Source of the DNA: Terrimonas_A sp051954695
GTDB lineage: Bacteria > Bacteroidota > Bacteroidia > Chitinophagales > Chitinophagaceae
Length of the DNA stretch: 64,000 bases
Reading direction: 5' to 3'
Assembly: GCA_051954695.1 (NCBI GenBank)
Contig: JBQCHL010000033.1
Span: forward strand, 61,166-125,165
Of the stretch, positions 18,086 to 27,661 are shown piece after piece (position 1 is the stretch's first letter; each line of letters opens with the position of its first letter). The notes below the pieces were generated by a model. That model did not search any database and was not told the DNA's origin. It was given only the letters and a program-made list of their open reading frames with translations. The translations under genes were made by a program, and so were the position numbers.

Positions 18086-18763
18086 ATGATCAGACTGGCA
18101 GCAGCCCTTGCCCTTTTTCTTTCTATTGTGTTTACTTCGTGCATGAAAGGATCATCCGGAACAAATGATCCCAATTCTTACAGGCCTATTCAAAAGGATA
18201 CTGTTCGTACCGGACAAATGTGGGGATTAGCGATCGGGGAAGCATCTTCCGATATATATACCATACTGCAGGATATCCGCACTGAAAGGCAAATATCTTA
18301 CCTGGGCGTGGTTGGTAATGTATTCAGTGACCTTTCCCAGATACAAGAAAAAATACCGCTGTATAACAGCCTGTTCATGGACGAACCTGCCGGCACCCCA
18401 ACAGGCATCCAGTTAGGTTTTGAGGCCAGCAAAGTAAAGCTGATCTATATGAACAACGGCACACCCCTGACTAAATGGCCCAGCATTAACGATTTCCAAA
18501 ATGGCATAACTATCGGCGACTCCGTTTCTACTTTATATGATAAGCTCGTTGCTATTAAGAGCGTAGCTGTATATGGCGATAAACTGCAACGCCTCTCCCT
18601 CTTTGATAAAAACCTTACCGCTCCTTTCGATCCGGGTATGGCCGGTTCAGCTCAATGGCAGGTAGTGACCACTACGGTAAATAAAAGGTGGCAATTGCTG
18701 GAACTCAATTTTTCATCCGGGATCCTGACCTCTATTTATTACACCCTTTATGAAAACTATTGA
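18086..18763 (+). CDS. Predicted lipoprotein, unknown function
   Basis: A 225-residue predicted lipoprotein; MIRLAAALALFLSIVFTSC carries a lipobox (FTSC) with Cys19 as the likely lipid-anchored residue, followed by a polar linker. The mature part shows no motif that I recognise. It has a strand-rich pattern with short repeats of aromatic residues and ends in NFSSGILTSIYYTLYENY. It is placed alone between gyrB and a 67-residue gene, each with separate spacing, so no operon partner helps. Likely a surface or periplasmic protein restricted to close relatives. Confidence 0.7.
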   Translation: MIRLAAALALFLSIVFTSCMKGSSGTNDPNSYRPIQKDTVRTGQMWGLAIGEASSDIYTILQDIRTERQISYLGVVGNVFSDLSQIQEKIPLYNSLFMDEPAGTPTGIQLGFEASKVKLIYMNNGTPLTKWPSINDFQNGITIGDSVSTLYDKLVAIKSVAVYGDKLQRLSLFDKNLTAPFDPGMAGSAQWQVVTTTVNKRWQLLELNFSSGILTSIYYTLYENY

Positions 18764-18993
18764 GACTCTTTAAGATAGGCTTCTATCGGGCTTCCTCAGT
18801 TAATAACACCAGGGGGTCAGAAGAATTAAAAATCCACATGCAGTGGGTATAAAAAGGCCAGATTTGGTGGTATTGATTATCAACAACTTACTGCAAGCGG
18901 CAGGCTTTTTGTGTTATGGATGGCTCAAACGGGCCTCCTGAACCCGCTAAAAATCGTAATTTCAGGTTTTTCTAATCTCAAAAAATAACCATC

Positions 18994-19197
18994 ATGTCTG
19001 AAGTAACACTTACTGCGTACAATGTTAAAACCAAGGAAAAAGGTGTTCCTATCCAGGATGCCGTTATTACTAAAACTGCCAAAGGAGCTTATATGGCACA
19101 AGGCAACGATGGTAAAGGAAACAAACTCACTACATTGCTTGGTGAAGAGAAAGCACTGGCAGCTATTAAAGCCGGTATTGCCAAACAAGGTTGGTAA
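18994..19197 (+). CDS. Small conserved protein, 67 residues, unknown function
   Basis: A short basic soluble protein: MSEVTLTAYNVKTKEKGVP, then AVITKTAKGAYMAQGNDGKG, and a C-terminal helix ending AKQGW. No signal peptide, membrane segment or Cys. Codon use is like its neighbours, a strong terminator follows 24 bases after the stop, and the upstream 230 bases are free of genes, all of which support a real gene with its own promoter. The composition recalls short proteins seen in Chitinophagaceae without assigned role. An overlapping frame at 19022-19213 looks like a shadow. Confidence 0.68.
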   Translation: MSEVTLTAYNVKTKEKGVPIQDAVITKTAKGAYMAQGNDGKGNKLTTLLGEEKALAAIKAGIAKQGW

Positions 19198-19221
19198 TCA
19201 GCGTCGTGCTTGAAAATATAC

Positions 19222-19260
19222 AGGGCTGGCTGCCAATGGCAGCCGGCCCTCTTATTTTTT
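19222..19260. terminator. Bidirectional terminator between convergent genes
   Basis: Stem AGGGCTGGCTGCC / GGCAGCCGGCCCT (one G-T pair) with a three-base loop, then TTATTTTTT on the plus strand. It lies between the 67-residue gene and the T9SS type B protein gene, which converge here. Confidence 0.85.
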
Positions 19261-19268
19261 GCCTGAAC

Positions 19269-20282
19269 TTAGCGGATCAGCACAAAACTCCCTTTTCGGG
19301 TAAATGACTGCTTCAGCACAAAGTCATAATACTCTGAATAGAAAACATAAGCTCCCACAGGTTGAAGCTTCCCCTGGTAATAACCGTCCCAACCCGCAGA
19401 TGGATCAGCGGTCCGGAACATGACTTCCCCATTACGGTTATAGATCACCAGCTTGAATTCCGGAACAGGGCAAAAACAGGCTGCCTGGTAACGATCATTC
19501 TTACCATCGCTGTTAGGCGTAAATGCGGTAGGGAATTGCACACAACGGTCTTCACATTCAACAGCCACTACTGTATCCCGGTGGTTGCCACACATGTTTT
19601 CTGCATAAAGACTGTATGTGCCGCGACCAGGTGCAAGCATAGACGGCCCCTGGCTTCCATTGCTCCAGGTATAATCGGACTCCCCGTCGGGCACCACCTG
19701 CAAAATGATGCCTGCTGCTCCACAGGGAATGATAAAAGCTTCGCCCAGCTCAAACATGGGTTTATCGATCACCCTTACTTCTAGCGGCAGTCTTGGGCTT
19801 TCACAGCCGCGGATGGTTTGGGAAAACCAGTAAGTGGCCCGGCCGGTGTCGGCAGTGGAAAGGCCTGGCATACCTGTATTGGCTGTGCCGCCTATCGGAC
19901 CAGTGTACCAAAGCAGGTTCTGCCCCATCACAGGTATAGGCAATGCAGGTTGCCCTTTACAAAGTTTCAGATCGTTTACCTGGGGAGATAACAAAAAGGA
20001 ATTGAACAACACAATAACGGTGTCTGAACGGGAACATCCTCCGTCCACAATATCCAGCCAGTATTTTCCATTAAAACGCACAGTTATTGAACTAACCGCT
20101 TCAGTTGTAGACCAGGTATAAATAGCTCCGGGTACTACAGGGGCGTTTAGTTGGAATGTACTGCCCTGGCAAACAACAATAGTGTCATCTGCAAAGAATG
20201 AATCTGGTATATTACAAGGCTGACTATGGGAAACTGAAAAAAACAATAGCAAAGCAGTCAGCACGCCGAAGGTTTTTTTCAT
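19269..20282 (-). CDS. T9SS type B cargo: Ig-like secreted protein with gliding-motility C-terminal domain
   Basis: A 337-residue exported protein. MKKTFGVLTALLLFFSVSHSQ is a signal peptide. The middle has Ig-like or PKD-like modules (GAIYTWSTTEAVSSITVR with YWLDIVDGGC; a C-terminal YTWSNGSQGPSM with YSLYAENMCG). The last 90 residues are the gliding-motility-associated C-terminal domain, the type B T9SS signal: FPTAFTPNSDGKNDRYQ, YNRNGEVMF, WDGYYQGKLQPVGAYVFYSEY and KGSFVLIR. Such proteins are exported by T9SS and kept at the cell surface. The ATG at 20282 is chosen because it starts the signal peptide; a reading from 20360 adds an unlikely lead. A role in adhesion or gliding is an inference. 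Confidence 0.9.
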   Translation of the reverse strand: MKKTFGVLTALLLFFSVSHSQPCNIPDSFFADDTIVVCQGSTFQLNAPVVPGAIYTWSTTEAVSSITVRFNGKYWLDIVDGGCSRSDTVIVLFNSFLLSPQVNDLKLCKGQPALPIPVMGQNLLWYTGPIGGTANTGMPGLSTADTGRATYWFSQTIRGCESPRLPLEVRVIDKPMFELGEAFIIPCGAAGIILQVVPDGESDYTWSNGSQGPSMLAPGRGTYSLYAENMCGNHRDTVVAVECEDRCVQFPTAFTPNSDGKNDRYQAACFCPVPEFKLVIYNRNGEVMFRTADPSAGWDGYYQGKLQPVGAYVFYSEYYDFVLKQSFTRKGSFVLIR

Positions 20283-20444
20283 GATATTGGAAGGTGTTTC
20301 AGGTCGCAACGGCTTCTCCTTAATAACAATAATCTTACCAAAACGAGAAAAGCAATTCAATAAAGATCTTATTGAGTGGAAATACTTCGGAATATTCCCG
20401 CCTTATCTGAAAAAACAGGGCGGTATTACGGAATACGGCTGTCA

Positions 20445-20879
20445 ATGAGTATTTTGGTAACCAAACAACCCACCATGAGCGGTCTCTCTGAGCGTCAACA
20501 AAACATTTGTATTTACGGCGGCATATTCGGCGTTATGTTGGCCGCTACCTGCCTTATACAACATATCCGTTTTTCCACAAGCCATTGGATTGCTTTTGTG
20601 CTGATGGGCGTTTATGTATATTCCTTGTTTGTGTTTGTACTGTTATCCCTTCAAAAAGGAATAGCGCCCTTGTTGATGATCACTTCCTCATCATTCGTAA
20701 TGATCGCACTTGTTTACATAATCGCAATTGAGGGCTTTTATTCACTGGCTTTGATATTACTATTTCTCTATTGCACAGTGATCACGATCGTCATTTACAT
20801 GGAACATTTACCTACCCGGTTGAAAGAAAAAGCGCAGCTAAAAAAACAGGAAGAAATGGCATGGAAGGATAAACTATGA
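20445..20879 (+). CDS. Four-helix membrane protein, unknown function
   Basis: A small integral membrane protein of about 145 residues with four hydrophobic segments (ICIYGGIFGVMLAATCLI, WIAFVLMGVYVYSLFVFVL, PLLMITSSSFVMIALVYIIA, YSLALILLFLYCTVITIVIY) and a charged cytoplasmic tail (RLKEKAQLKKQEEMAWKDKL). ATG at 20445 or 20475 are both possible; the segment between them is not membrane-like. No known family is recognised. It converges on the MFS transporter gene with three bases between the stop codons. Confidence 0.68.
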   Translation: MSILVTKQPTMSGLSERQQNICIYGGIFGVMLAATCLIQHIRFSTSHWIAFVLMGVYVYSLFVFVLLSLQKGIAPLLMITSSSFVMIALVYIIAIEGFYSLALILLFLYCTVITIVIYMEHLPTRLKEKAQLKKQEEMAWKDKL

Positions 20880-20882
20880 TCG

Positions 20883-22142
20883 TTATTCCATCACCACCGG
20901 TACAGACACTTTAGCTCCTTCTGCTTTTCTCTTCACTACCACGCTTACTCTGTATACGAATACAGCGCAAACAACAATAGCACAACAAACAACGATGCCC
21001 AGTGTAGGGTAATGCTGCAAGGGAGCGGCTTTGGATGGCTGCGAAACGATCAATCCTGCTGAAATAGCTGCTATTCCACCTGCCATTTGCTGGAGCGAAC
21101 CATTGATGCTCATAAAAGCACCACGGTCTTTCATCTCAGGAATGCTTGTGGTTAATGCCACTGCAGGAATCACTCTGCTCATGATGCCCATAAAAAGGAC
21201 CATATTGATCAGAATGATCAGCCAAAGAGGTACTGCTGAAAGATTGGTATAAACAATGATCATAACGATAGCCAGCAATGATCCGGCAGCAAAAAGATTG
21301 AACTTATCAATCCTGTCGCTCAGCTTTCCTATCATCGGCAAGATCACGATAGAAGCAATGCCGGAGAATAAAAAGACCAGCGGCAACTCTTCCTGCGAAA
21401 TATGAATATTATTGACAAGGAAAGCGCTTCCGAATGGCATCAGCATAAAACCACCCACAGATAAAAGCGCTGTTGCAGTAAATCCTATCCGGTAAGTGCG
21501 GTTGGCCAGTGTGTGCCAGAAATGCAATAAGGGACTTTTGTCCGACTGTAAGGAAAGATGTGCTGTAACAGGTTTCATCTTCAGTACGATCGTGATCCCT
21601 ATCAATAATGCCAGCACAACGATCATCAGGAACGATGAATGCCAGCCCCAGTTGTTGGCAAAATATAATCCCACAGGTATTCCCAGCACCTGGCTGGCAG
21701 CAAAACCCATTTGCACTATACCCATCACCCGGCCACGCTGAGCGGGTTCAAACAGATCAGTGATGATAGCCATTGATACAGCACCGATCACCCCTCCGAA
21801 CAAACCAGTAATGATCCGGGCTATCAGGAGTTCATGATAATTATTAGCCATCGCACAGGCAAAGGTGCCTATGATAAAGCCTGTATAAAAAAAGATCAGT
21901 AATTTTTTCCGGTCGAATTTGTCAGCAAACCCTGCAGCTAGTATACCTGCCCCTCCCGCACTGAAAGCATACGCGGAAACAACCCAACCAAACCGGGCAG
22001 GAGTAATATCCAATGACTTCATTAATATATCTCCCAATGGTGAAAGCACCATAAAATCCAGTACGACTGTAAATTGTAGCAAGGCCAATAAAGCCACTAC
22101 CAATTTTTGATACGAACTAAAAGGAGCTTTTTCCATTTTCAT
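20883..22142 (-). CDS. MFS transporter, DHA-type drug or sugar efflux
   Basis: A 419-residue major facilitator with about twelve membrane segments. The N-terminal LLALLQFTVVLDFMVLSPLG holds the motif D2-like pattern of DHA transporters, and GFADKFDRKKLL is motif A between helices 2 and 3 (GxxxDRxxR/K form), with PAQRGRVMGIVQMGFAASQVLGIPVGLY as motif C, typical of drug:proton antiporters. The second half has GKLSDRIDKFNL as the repeat of motif A. Close relatives include AraJ/YdhP efflux proteins. Start ATG 22142 replaces a TTG at 22151. Substrate unknown; expected inner-membrane efflux driven by protons. Confidence 0.88.
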   Translation of the reverse strand: MKMEKAPFSSYQKLVVALLALLQFTVVLDFMVLSPLGDILMKSLDITPARFGWVVSAYAFSAGGAGILAAGFADKFDRKKLLIFFYTGFIIGTFACAMANNYHELLIARIITGLFGGVIGAVSMAIITDLFEPAQRGRVMGIVQMGFAASQVLGIPVGLYFANNWGWHSSFLMIVVLALLIGITIVLKMKPVTAHLSLQSDKSPLLHFWHTLANRTYRIGFTATALLSVGGFMLMPFGSAFLVNNIHISQEELPLVFLFSGIASIVILPMIGKLSDRIDKFNLFAAGSLLAIVMIIVYTNLSAVPLWLIILINMVLFMGIMSRVIPAVALTTSIPEMKDRGAFMSINGSLQQMAGGIAAISAGLIVSQPSKAAPLQHYPTLGIVVCCAIVVCAVFVYRVSVVVKRKAEGAKVSVPVVME

Positions 22143-22225
22143 ATACTTCAATTATTTTGCCTGCCGAAATTAAGACCAATATTATTCAGCTAACCGATTT
22201 GTTTATAGCTTTCACCGACTTCTCC

Positions 22226-25200
22226 TTATAGCTTAACCAACCTGAAGGTTTTAAGCTTTCCGCCGGCTCTTGCTTCTAATAAATAAACTCCTTTTGCATA
22301 TTCTGTGCCACTAAGATTAACCTCTATCTTTTGCACAAAGCCACTGGCTTGCTGTTGAATGCGACGAACCTGCCTGCCATTTATATCGTGGACACGGATA
22401 TCAATATTTTCGCCTGTATTAGCCTGGCAAACCAAATAGAAACTGCCGCCTGATGGATTCGGGAAAATCTGCCAGATCGTCTCTTCATCAAACATAACAG
22501 AGCGGACTGCAGAATAACGGAACCCTCCATCCTGATCTGCCATTTTCAGACGGTAATACCGGATGCCGGATTTGTTATTTTCTTTATCCGTAAAGCTATA
22601 GCTGCCTCCATTAGGTAAATTAAGACTGCTCACACGACCTATTGGCATAAATGCCCCCTGAATAAATGCAATATTTCCTTTGGCAAGTTCTATATCATAA
22701 TAAGATGAATTGAATTCTGAACCCGTTATCCAATCCAGTTTTACGTCGGTATTGGACTGCTTTGTTGCAGTAAAACTCATCAGTTCCACTGTCAATGACT
22801 GATTATGACCAGGACCTCCATCATTAAGCCAGAACTCTGAAAAATCTTTTGCGCGGAACTCTGCATAATAGCCTTTATCATACGGCACTTTTACAGCATT
22901 GCTGATAAATGACCAGTCTCCGGCCGCATTATCGGAAAGACTTCCATTCTCCAATGCCTTATTGACATTGTTATATTTAGTAACACCCAACTCATATGCT
23001 GACATTGGTTTGGAACAAAACGTACACCCCCCTGCGTTCAGCAACAACTCTGTTTCCGCATCAGTAAAGTAGAAACGGACGATAGCAGAATCAGGCAACA
23101 TTGTTTGGGCTGGCTTGATGGTGATATTCCGGTTATGATAGTATTGATTGTGTTTTGTGCGTATCGGCCCTGTATAAATATATGCCTGCACATCAGTACT
23201 GCCCAGGTTCTGCCCCGCAGGATTAATGGAGGCGATGACCTTCCCTGCATCTGTAAAATCAATCCAATTATTACCATTCACTACCGCTTGGTTCACAACA
23301 TTACTTGTATAAGGCGGCCCATCATAAATCTCATACTGCTTATCGTAAATATGTATATCATCCACAGCTATTCCTTCCCTGCTCGTATAAGGGTCTGAAT
23401 GCATTACAAAACGCAGGCGCAGGCGGTCCAATCCCGTTGGCAATGTTATGGTTGCCACATGCCAGCGTGTGTAGCTTTGAATATTCCATACCTGGTTACC
23501 AGAATAGTTCTTATTATACCAGTTGGTGCCCGCTCCCATCGTCCCCAGTTTAATCCAGTTCTTTCCGTCAGCAGAATATTCAATATAGGCTTCATCACAG
23601 AGCGTGGCACCGCAATCTTCCAGGTCAAGTGCCAGGCTGAAGCTAAGTGTGGGATTGGTCATGCTGCTGATATCAAAACAGGGAGAATACAGGTAAGAAA
23701 ACTCCGCATCATTATAATTTCCGTATAAACGGGTCTTCCATGCTTTAGTACCGCTCGCAGCTTTATTGATACGGGGAGAAACAGGTGTTCCATATTGCCA
23801 GCTGCTTCTGAGGCCGTCTGCATACCAGTTGCCATCTCCCGCTTCAAAGTTTTGCAGGTAAGGAAAGTTGCTTATTATTGGAGAATTCTTCAACGTCACA
23901 ATCGCCGTATCATTATGCCGGTAAGAATCCGATGGCAGGGCTACCCAGGTTTTTACAGTATGATTGCCTGAGGCGGCCAGATTGGCTGTAGCAGCAAATG
24001 TATAAGTGATCGTTGTATTGGCTGGTATCGAAGGAATGGTTTCATTGATAACAGTTCCTCCATCTGCCTGCAGGCTCACGGGTATATTATTAATGGCTGT
24101 TGCGGCACTGTTCCTGACACTGATCTTCACGGGAACTGCTGCATCAAGTCCGCAGCTTGCTGCAGCAGGTGTATCAATTGCTACCAGTTGTATATCATCT
24201 GTTACTTTATACAGATGTATATCATCAAACGTATAACCAGCACCGGTTTCATTATCTGCTGTCAGTATCTGGCCCCATTGGCCCCAGCGTACCTGGAGGC
24301 TGGAAGAATAATTCTGAGCATTACCCATCAGCAGGCTCCTTAATTCAATACTGGATGATTGCTTAAAAACACCTGCTATCTCCTGGTTCGTAAAGAGATC
24401 ATAAGCCACTATCCATGGATCAAGGTCGCTTCCCCTTACCCATGCTTTATTGGCGGCATTGGAAACCTGCCCATGCTGTTTAAAAAAGAAATCCAACCTT
24501 ATATCATCTGTGGCCACATTATACCCCTGTAAATTAAAAGTAGCCGTGAGCGAATCGGTCGTCCCAGCTGCATTGTAACGGTCGGCATCCAGCGTAAGCG
24601 CGCGATTGCCGGAATAAGCAATGCCGCTGTTCACAAAACTCCTTATTCGTCCATATTGGGTGGAACCAACAAAATCATAACGGTCAAGATCAGTCAAACC
24701 CGTCTGCCGCGTGGTATAGCTTTGAACAGGTGCAGCTTCAATATCATCCAGGAAATCTGTTGCAAGATTGATGACCGGGTTATCGAGTTGTTTAAAAAGA
24801 ACAGACAATGTATCATTAGCTGTTACAGGATCGCCGGGATATGATACGCTTACTTTCAACGGATAATCCCCTATGGCCGACATATCGGCAGGCACTGTAA
24901 ATGTGTATGTGTAGGTCCCTCTTGCTGCAATGGCAGGATTGATAATAGTTTCCTGTACAGCCGGGCCTGCACCAACGATATATCTCACGGGTATGTTCCC
25001 GGCTGTAACAACATCATCCAGGTTCTTGATCCTTATCCGGATAGTGGTAGTGGCTGACAATTCCTTTGAAGTGTATTTTCTTCCGGACACAACCGGTAAA
25101 AGTATCGCATCTATCTTCAGATCATTATTACTGATTGTGCCGGCACAGGTTCCTGTATTGGGTTGCCTGCTGATAGCATTAGCCCTTCTTCCCGGGTTCC

Positions 25201-27607
25201 CATTTATTCTTGCTCTTACAGATACCCAGTAAACCGTATCTTTTGAAAGACCGCTGAATGTATATGTAGTAGCAGTAGTAGTAGCTACAGGGACCATTTC
25301 ATCACCACGAAGCATCATCACTTCGTAATCTGTAGCATCGGCAACAGCGCTCCAGTTCACAGCAATATAGCTTTCACACTGCACGGAAGCCAGGGTTATT
25401 ACAGGCATCCCTACAACTGTAAAATTGGCACTGGTGCTTTCAAGCCCTGTTCCATTATGGACCAATCTTATTTTTGCCTGGCCGGTGGAGCCTGCAGGTA
25501 TAAACCATTTAAACTGGCGTTGCCCTGCTGCAATATTCCCCGCGATCGTTACCGGCCAGCTTGCTCCTCCATCAGTTGAATACTGAAGGGAAAAATCATT
25601 CCCCGGATTCCCGTAAGCATCCCAGTTGATGTAAATGGAATCACCTGCAGCAAGGTGTTCACCTCCGTTGGGATAGATCAATGTAGCAGATACAGGCAGG
25701 GTATCATATACCAGAAAATAACTGTACTGACTACTGAGTGGGATATTGGTGCCCTTTACCCGGAAGGCGTATGTGCCTGGCCCCGGATTGTCAATCACTA
25801 CCTGTTCTATGTTATTGAAGTGATCGGCTCCCCTTGTTGCATTGTTATTTACGTTGGAAGAAATGGTGTCCAGCAAATAAGGAAGATGCGTGGCAGAAGC
25901 AGGGTCCACTACTTCCAGGTCAAGATCATTGATCAGCGTTTGCGAAGCCAGCATTGCAGCGGGAGCATCATTCCAGTACAGCATTACTTTTAGCTGTGTA
26001 CAATTCGAACCTGCGGGAATGGTTATTGAATGTGTATTGGTACCTGCCGCATTCACCACTGATTCTATATAAGTATTACTCTCCAGCATTTTCACAGAAC
26101 GAAGCAGGTTCATTTGCCCAAAACCATAACTGTAATCCGGACCAGGATTACCCATATCCGTAGCGCCATTGCAAAGCAAGGCTTTCATTAATCCACTCGC
26201 CGGGTCTGCATTTGAATGCAACTGCCTGTAACGTTGATACAGCAATGCCAGGCCGCCGCTTACTGCAGGAGCGGCCATACTGGTACCAGAATTCACACCA
26301 TAGGTGTTGGGTGGATAAGTTGAAAAAACAGCAATGCCCTGTGCCATAATTTCCGGCTTGATGCGTCCATCCGCCACAGGCCCCCTGCTGGATCCGGGAT
26401 GCACCAATCCAAATTCTGTAGCAGCCCCTACACTGATCACATTTTTTGCACTCTGGTAAGCACCCAGCACATTATGAAAACCTGCGGGATAAGGTGCACA
26501 ATTAATGGAGCCGCTATTACCTGTAGCAAATACATTCTGAAGATGCGGATAAGCCAGCGACATTTCATCCATTATCCTTGAGTAAAGATCGTATACACCA
26601 AAAGTCTGGCAATCGTCAGCCACATTGCCATAAGAATTGTTGGTGATGACCATATTGTGGTCCTGGATATAAGCTGGTGCGTAAGCCAGAATGTTGGAGA
26701 ATTGTTGTGGGATAAGCATAGCTTTCGGTGCATACCCTGAAAATTTTTCCTGTACGATCCCGGCACCTCCCAGTGTACCGGCAACGTGTGTGCCATGCTT
26801 TCCGGTACTGATAGCGGCGCGGTTGATAACCCTGTCTGCAAAATCAATATGCTGTAACAAATTTCCATCATCTCCCAGCCCCACTACCACGCCTTCACCA
26901 TGAAGGTTGCGCCCGCCTGCCAGTGAGGATTGCAATATATTGGCCCTCGACAATGCCTCACTTTTATTATTAAGCTCAATATCTTTTCCGGGAGCAGGCT
27001 GCACATATTCAACAAAAGGCAGCCCTGCCAGTTCTTTCAATTTTTCCTTTGCTACCCGCAGTGCTATTATACGGTAGGCATCGTATGGGGTAGGTATGAT
27101 TTCCATCTGACGCATCCCTAATTCCTGTATAACCTTTTCATAAGATATCGTCCGCGGATAACTGATCCATACATCCACCATACCCGGTGATCTCAATGCA
27201 GCAACAGGAATATTACCTGTCACCAATGGCAACGCCATTTTCTGTTCAGGTAATAATTCAACAACAGCCCTGGCTTTTACGCCTTGCAGTAATCCTTCTG
27301 TTACACCTCTCGTTACTGTAGCCGTATAGGTATTGCCGGGAATATATTCCAGCAGGTCAACTCCTGTCGCTGCCAGTGCTTTCTTTTCTGCCTCACCAGG
27401 CATTTGCTCAAATTGTAAAAGAATAAACCGCGGTGTTGACGTTTTCGATGTCAACTGGTTCAGCGATGCAATATGTGTTGATGTAATATTTCTCGCAGGT
27501 ATGAAACTCCCCGAGCGTAACGCAATAGTATATTTTGAGCTGTCCTGTGCAAAAGAAGTAAAAGTAACCAGCAAGGCAACTGTAAGGGCAATTGGATAGG
27601 TTCTCAT
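22226..27607 (-). CDS. Giant S8 serine protease with T9SS type A sorting domain
   Basis: A 1793-residue secreted subtilisin-like protease. Signal peptide MRTYPIALTVALLVTFTSFA; an inhibitor-like prodomain (residues about 22-205, with QFEQMPGEAEKKAL); S8 domain about 220-540 with Asp246 or 247 (GLGDDGN), His271 (HGTHVAGT), oxyanion Asn364 (ATGNSG) and Ser443 (SGTSMAAP). After it come a P-domain-like sandwich, FN3-like (ALASVQCESYIAVNWSAV region), two CARDB-like modules, a MAM/jelly-roll-like part (SFSLALDLEDCGATLCDEAY) and a type A sorting tail (IFPNPSGGSFYLV to KTFRLVKL). It should be exported by T9SS and attached to the surface or released. It lies 54 bases past mfd. ATG 27607 starts the signal peptide. 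Confidence 0.93.
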   Translation of the reverse strand: MRTYPIALTVALLVTFTSFAQDSSKYTIALRSGSFIPARNITSTHIASLNQLTSKTSTPRFILLQFEQMPGEAEKKALAATGVDLLEYIPGNTYTATVTRGVTEGLLQGVKARAVVELLPEQKMALPLVTGNIPVAALRSPGMVDVWISYPRTISYEKVIQELGMRQMEIIPTPYDAYRIIALRVAKEKLKELAGLPFVEYVQPAPGKDIELNNKSEALSRANILQSSLAGGRNLHGEGVVVGLGDDGNLLQHIDFADRVINRAAISTGKHGTHVAGTLGGAGIVQEKFSGYAPKAMLIPQQFSNILAYAPAYIQDHNMVITNNSYGNVADDCQTFGVYDLYSRIMDEMSLAYPHLQNVFATGNSGSINCAPYPAGFHNVLGAYQSAKNVISVGAATEFGLVHPGSSRGPVADGRIKPEIMAQGIAVFSTYPPNTYGVNSGTSMAAPAVSGGLALLYQRYRQLHSNADPASGLMKALLCNGATDMGNPGPDYSYGFGQMNLLRSVKMLESNTYIESVVNAAGTNTHSITIPAGSNCTQLKVMLYWNDAPAAMLASQTLINDLDLEVVDPASATHLPYLLDTISSNVNNNATRGADHFNNIEQVVIDNPGPGTYAFRVKGTNIPLSSQYSYFLVYDTLPVSATLIYPNGGEHLAAGDSIYINWDAYGNPGNDFSLQYSTDGGASWPVTIAGNIAAGQRQFKWFIPAGSTGQAKIRLVHNGTGLESTSANFTVVGMPVITLASVQCESYIAVNWSAVADATDYEVMMLRGDEMVPVATTTATTYTFSGLSKDTVYWVSVRARINGNPGRRANAISRQPNTGTCAGTISNNDLKIDAILLPVVSGRKYTSKELSATTTIRIRIKNLDDVVTAGNIPVRYIVGAGPAVQETIINPAIAARGTYTYTFTVPADMSAIGDYPLKVSVSYPGDPVTANDTLSVLFKQLDNPVINLATDFLDDIEAAPVQSYTTRQTGLTDLDRYDFVGSTQYGRIRSFVNSGIAYSGNRALTLDADRYNAAGTTDSLTATFNLQGYNVATDDIRLDFFFKQHGQVSNAANKAWVRGSDLDPWIVAYDLFTNQEIAGVFKQSSSIELRSLLMGNAQNYSSSLQVRWGQWGQILTADNETGAGYTFDDIHLYKVTDDIQLVAIDTPAAASCGLDAAVPVKISVRNSAATAINNIPVSLQADGGTVINETIPSIPANTTITYTFAATANLAASGNHTVKTWVALPSDSYRHNDTAIVTLKNSPIISNFPYLQNFEAGDGNWYADGLRSSWQYGTPVSPRINKAASGTKAWKTRLYGNYNDAEFSYLYSPCFDISSMTNPTLSFSLALDLEDCGATLCDEAYIEYSADGKNWIKLGTMGAGTNWYNKNYSGNQVWNIQSYTRWHVATITLPTGLDRLRLRFVMHSDPYTSREGIAVDDIHIYDKQYEIYDGPPYTSNVVNQAVVNGNNWIDFTDAGKVIASINPAGQNLGSTDVQAYIYTGPIRTKHNQYYHNRNITIKPAQTMLPDSAIVRFYFTDAETELLLNAGGCTFCSKPMSAYELGVTKYNNVNKALENGSLSDNAAGDWSFISNAVKVPYDKGYYAEFRAKDFSEFWLNDGGPGHNQSLTVELMSFTATKQSNTDVKLDWITGSEFNSSYYDIELAKGNIAFIQGAFMPIGRVSSLNLPNGGSYSFTDKENNKSGIRYYRLKMADQDGGFRYSAVRSVMFDEETIWQIFPNPSGGSFYLVCQANTGENIDIRVHDINGRQVRRIQQQASGFVQKIEVNLSGTEYAKGVYLLEARAGGKLKTFRLVKL

Positions 27608-27661
27608 AAGTATCGTTCTGACTTCGAAGATAATAAATAGATAACGGATAATGATTATCAA

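Noticed and set aside
18764..18993. Possible tRNA or small RNA in the gene-free stretch
   Set aside because: No cloverleaf, T-loop (GTTCGA-type) or CCA end was found; short hairpins only.
19022..19213. 63-codon plus-strand frame overlapping the 67-residue gene
   Set aside because: Highly basic, Lys/Leu-rich, starts inside the other frame and runs towards the terminator; a shadow.
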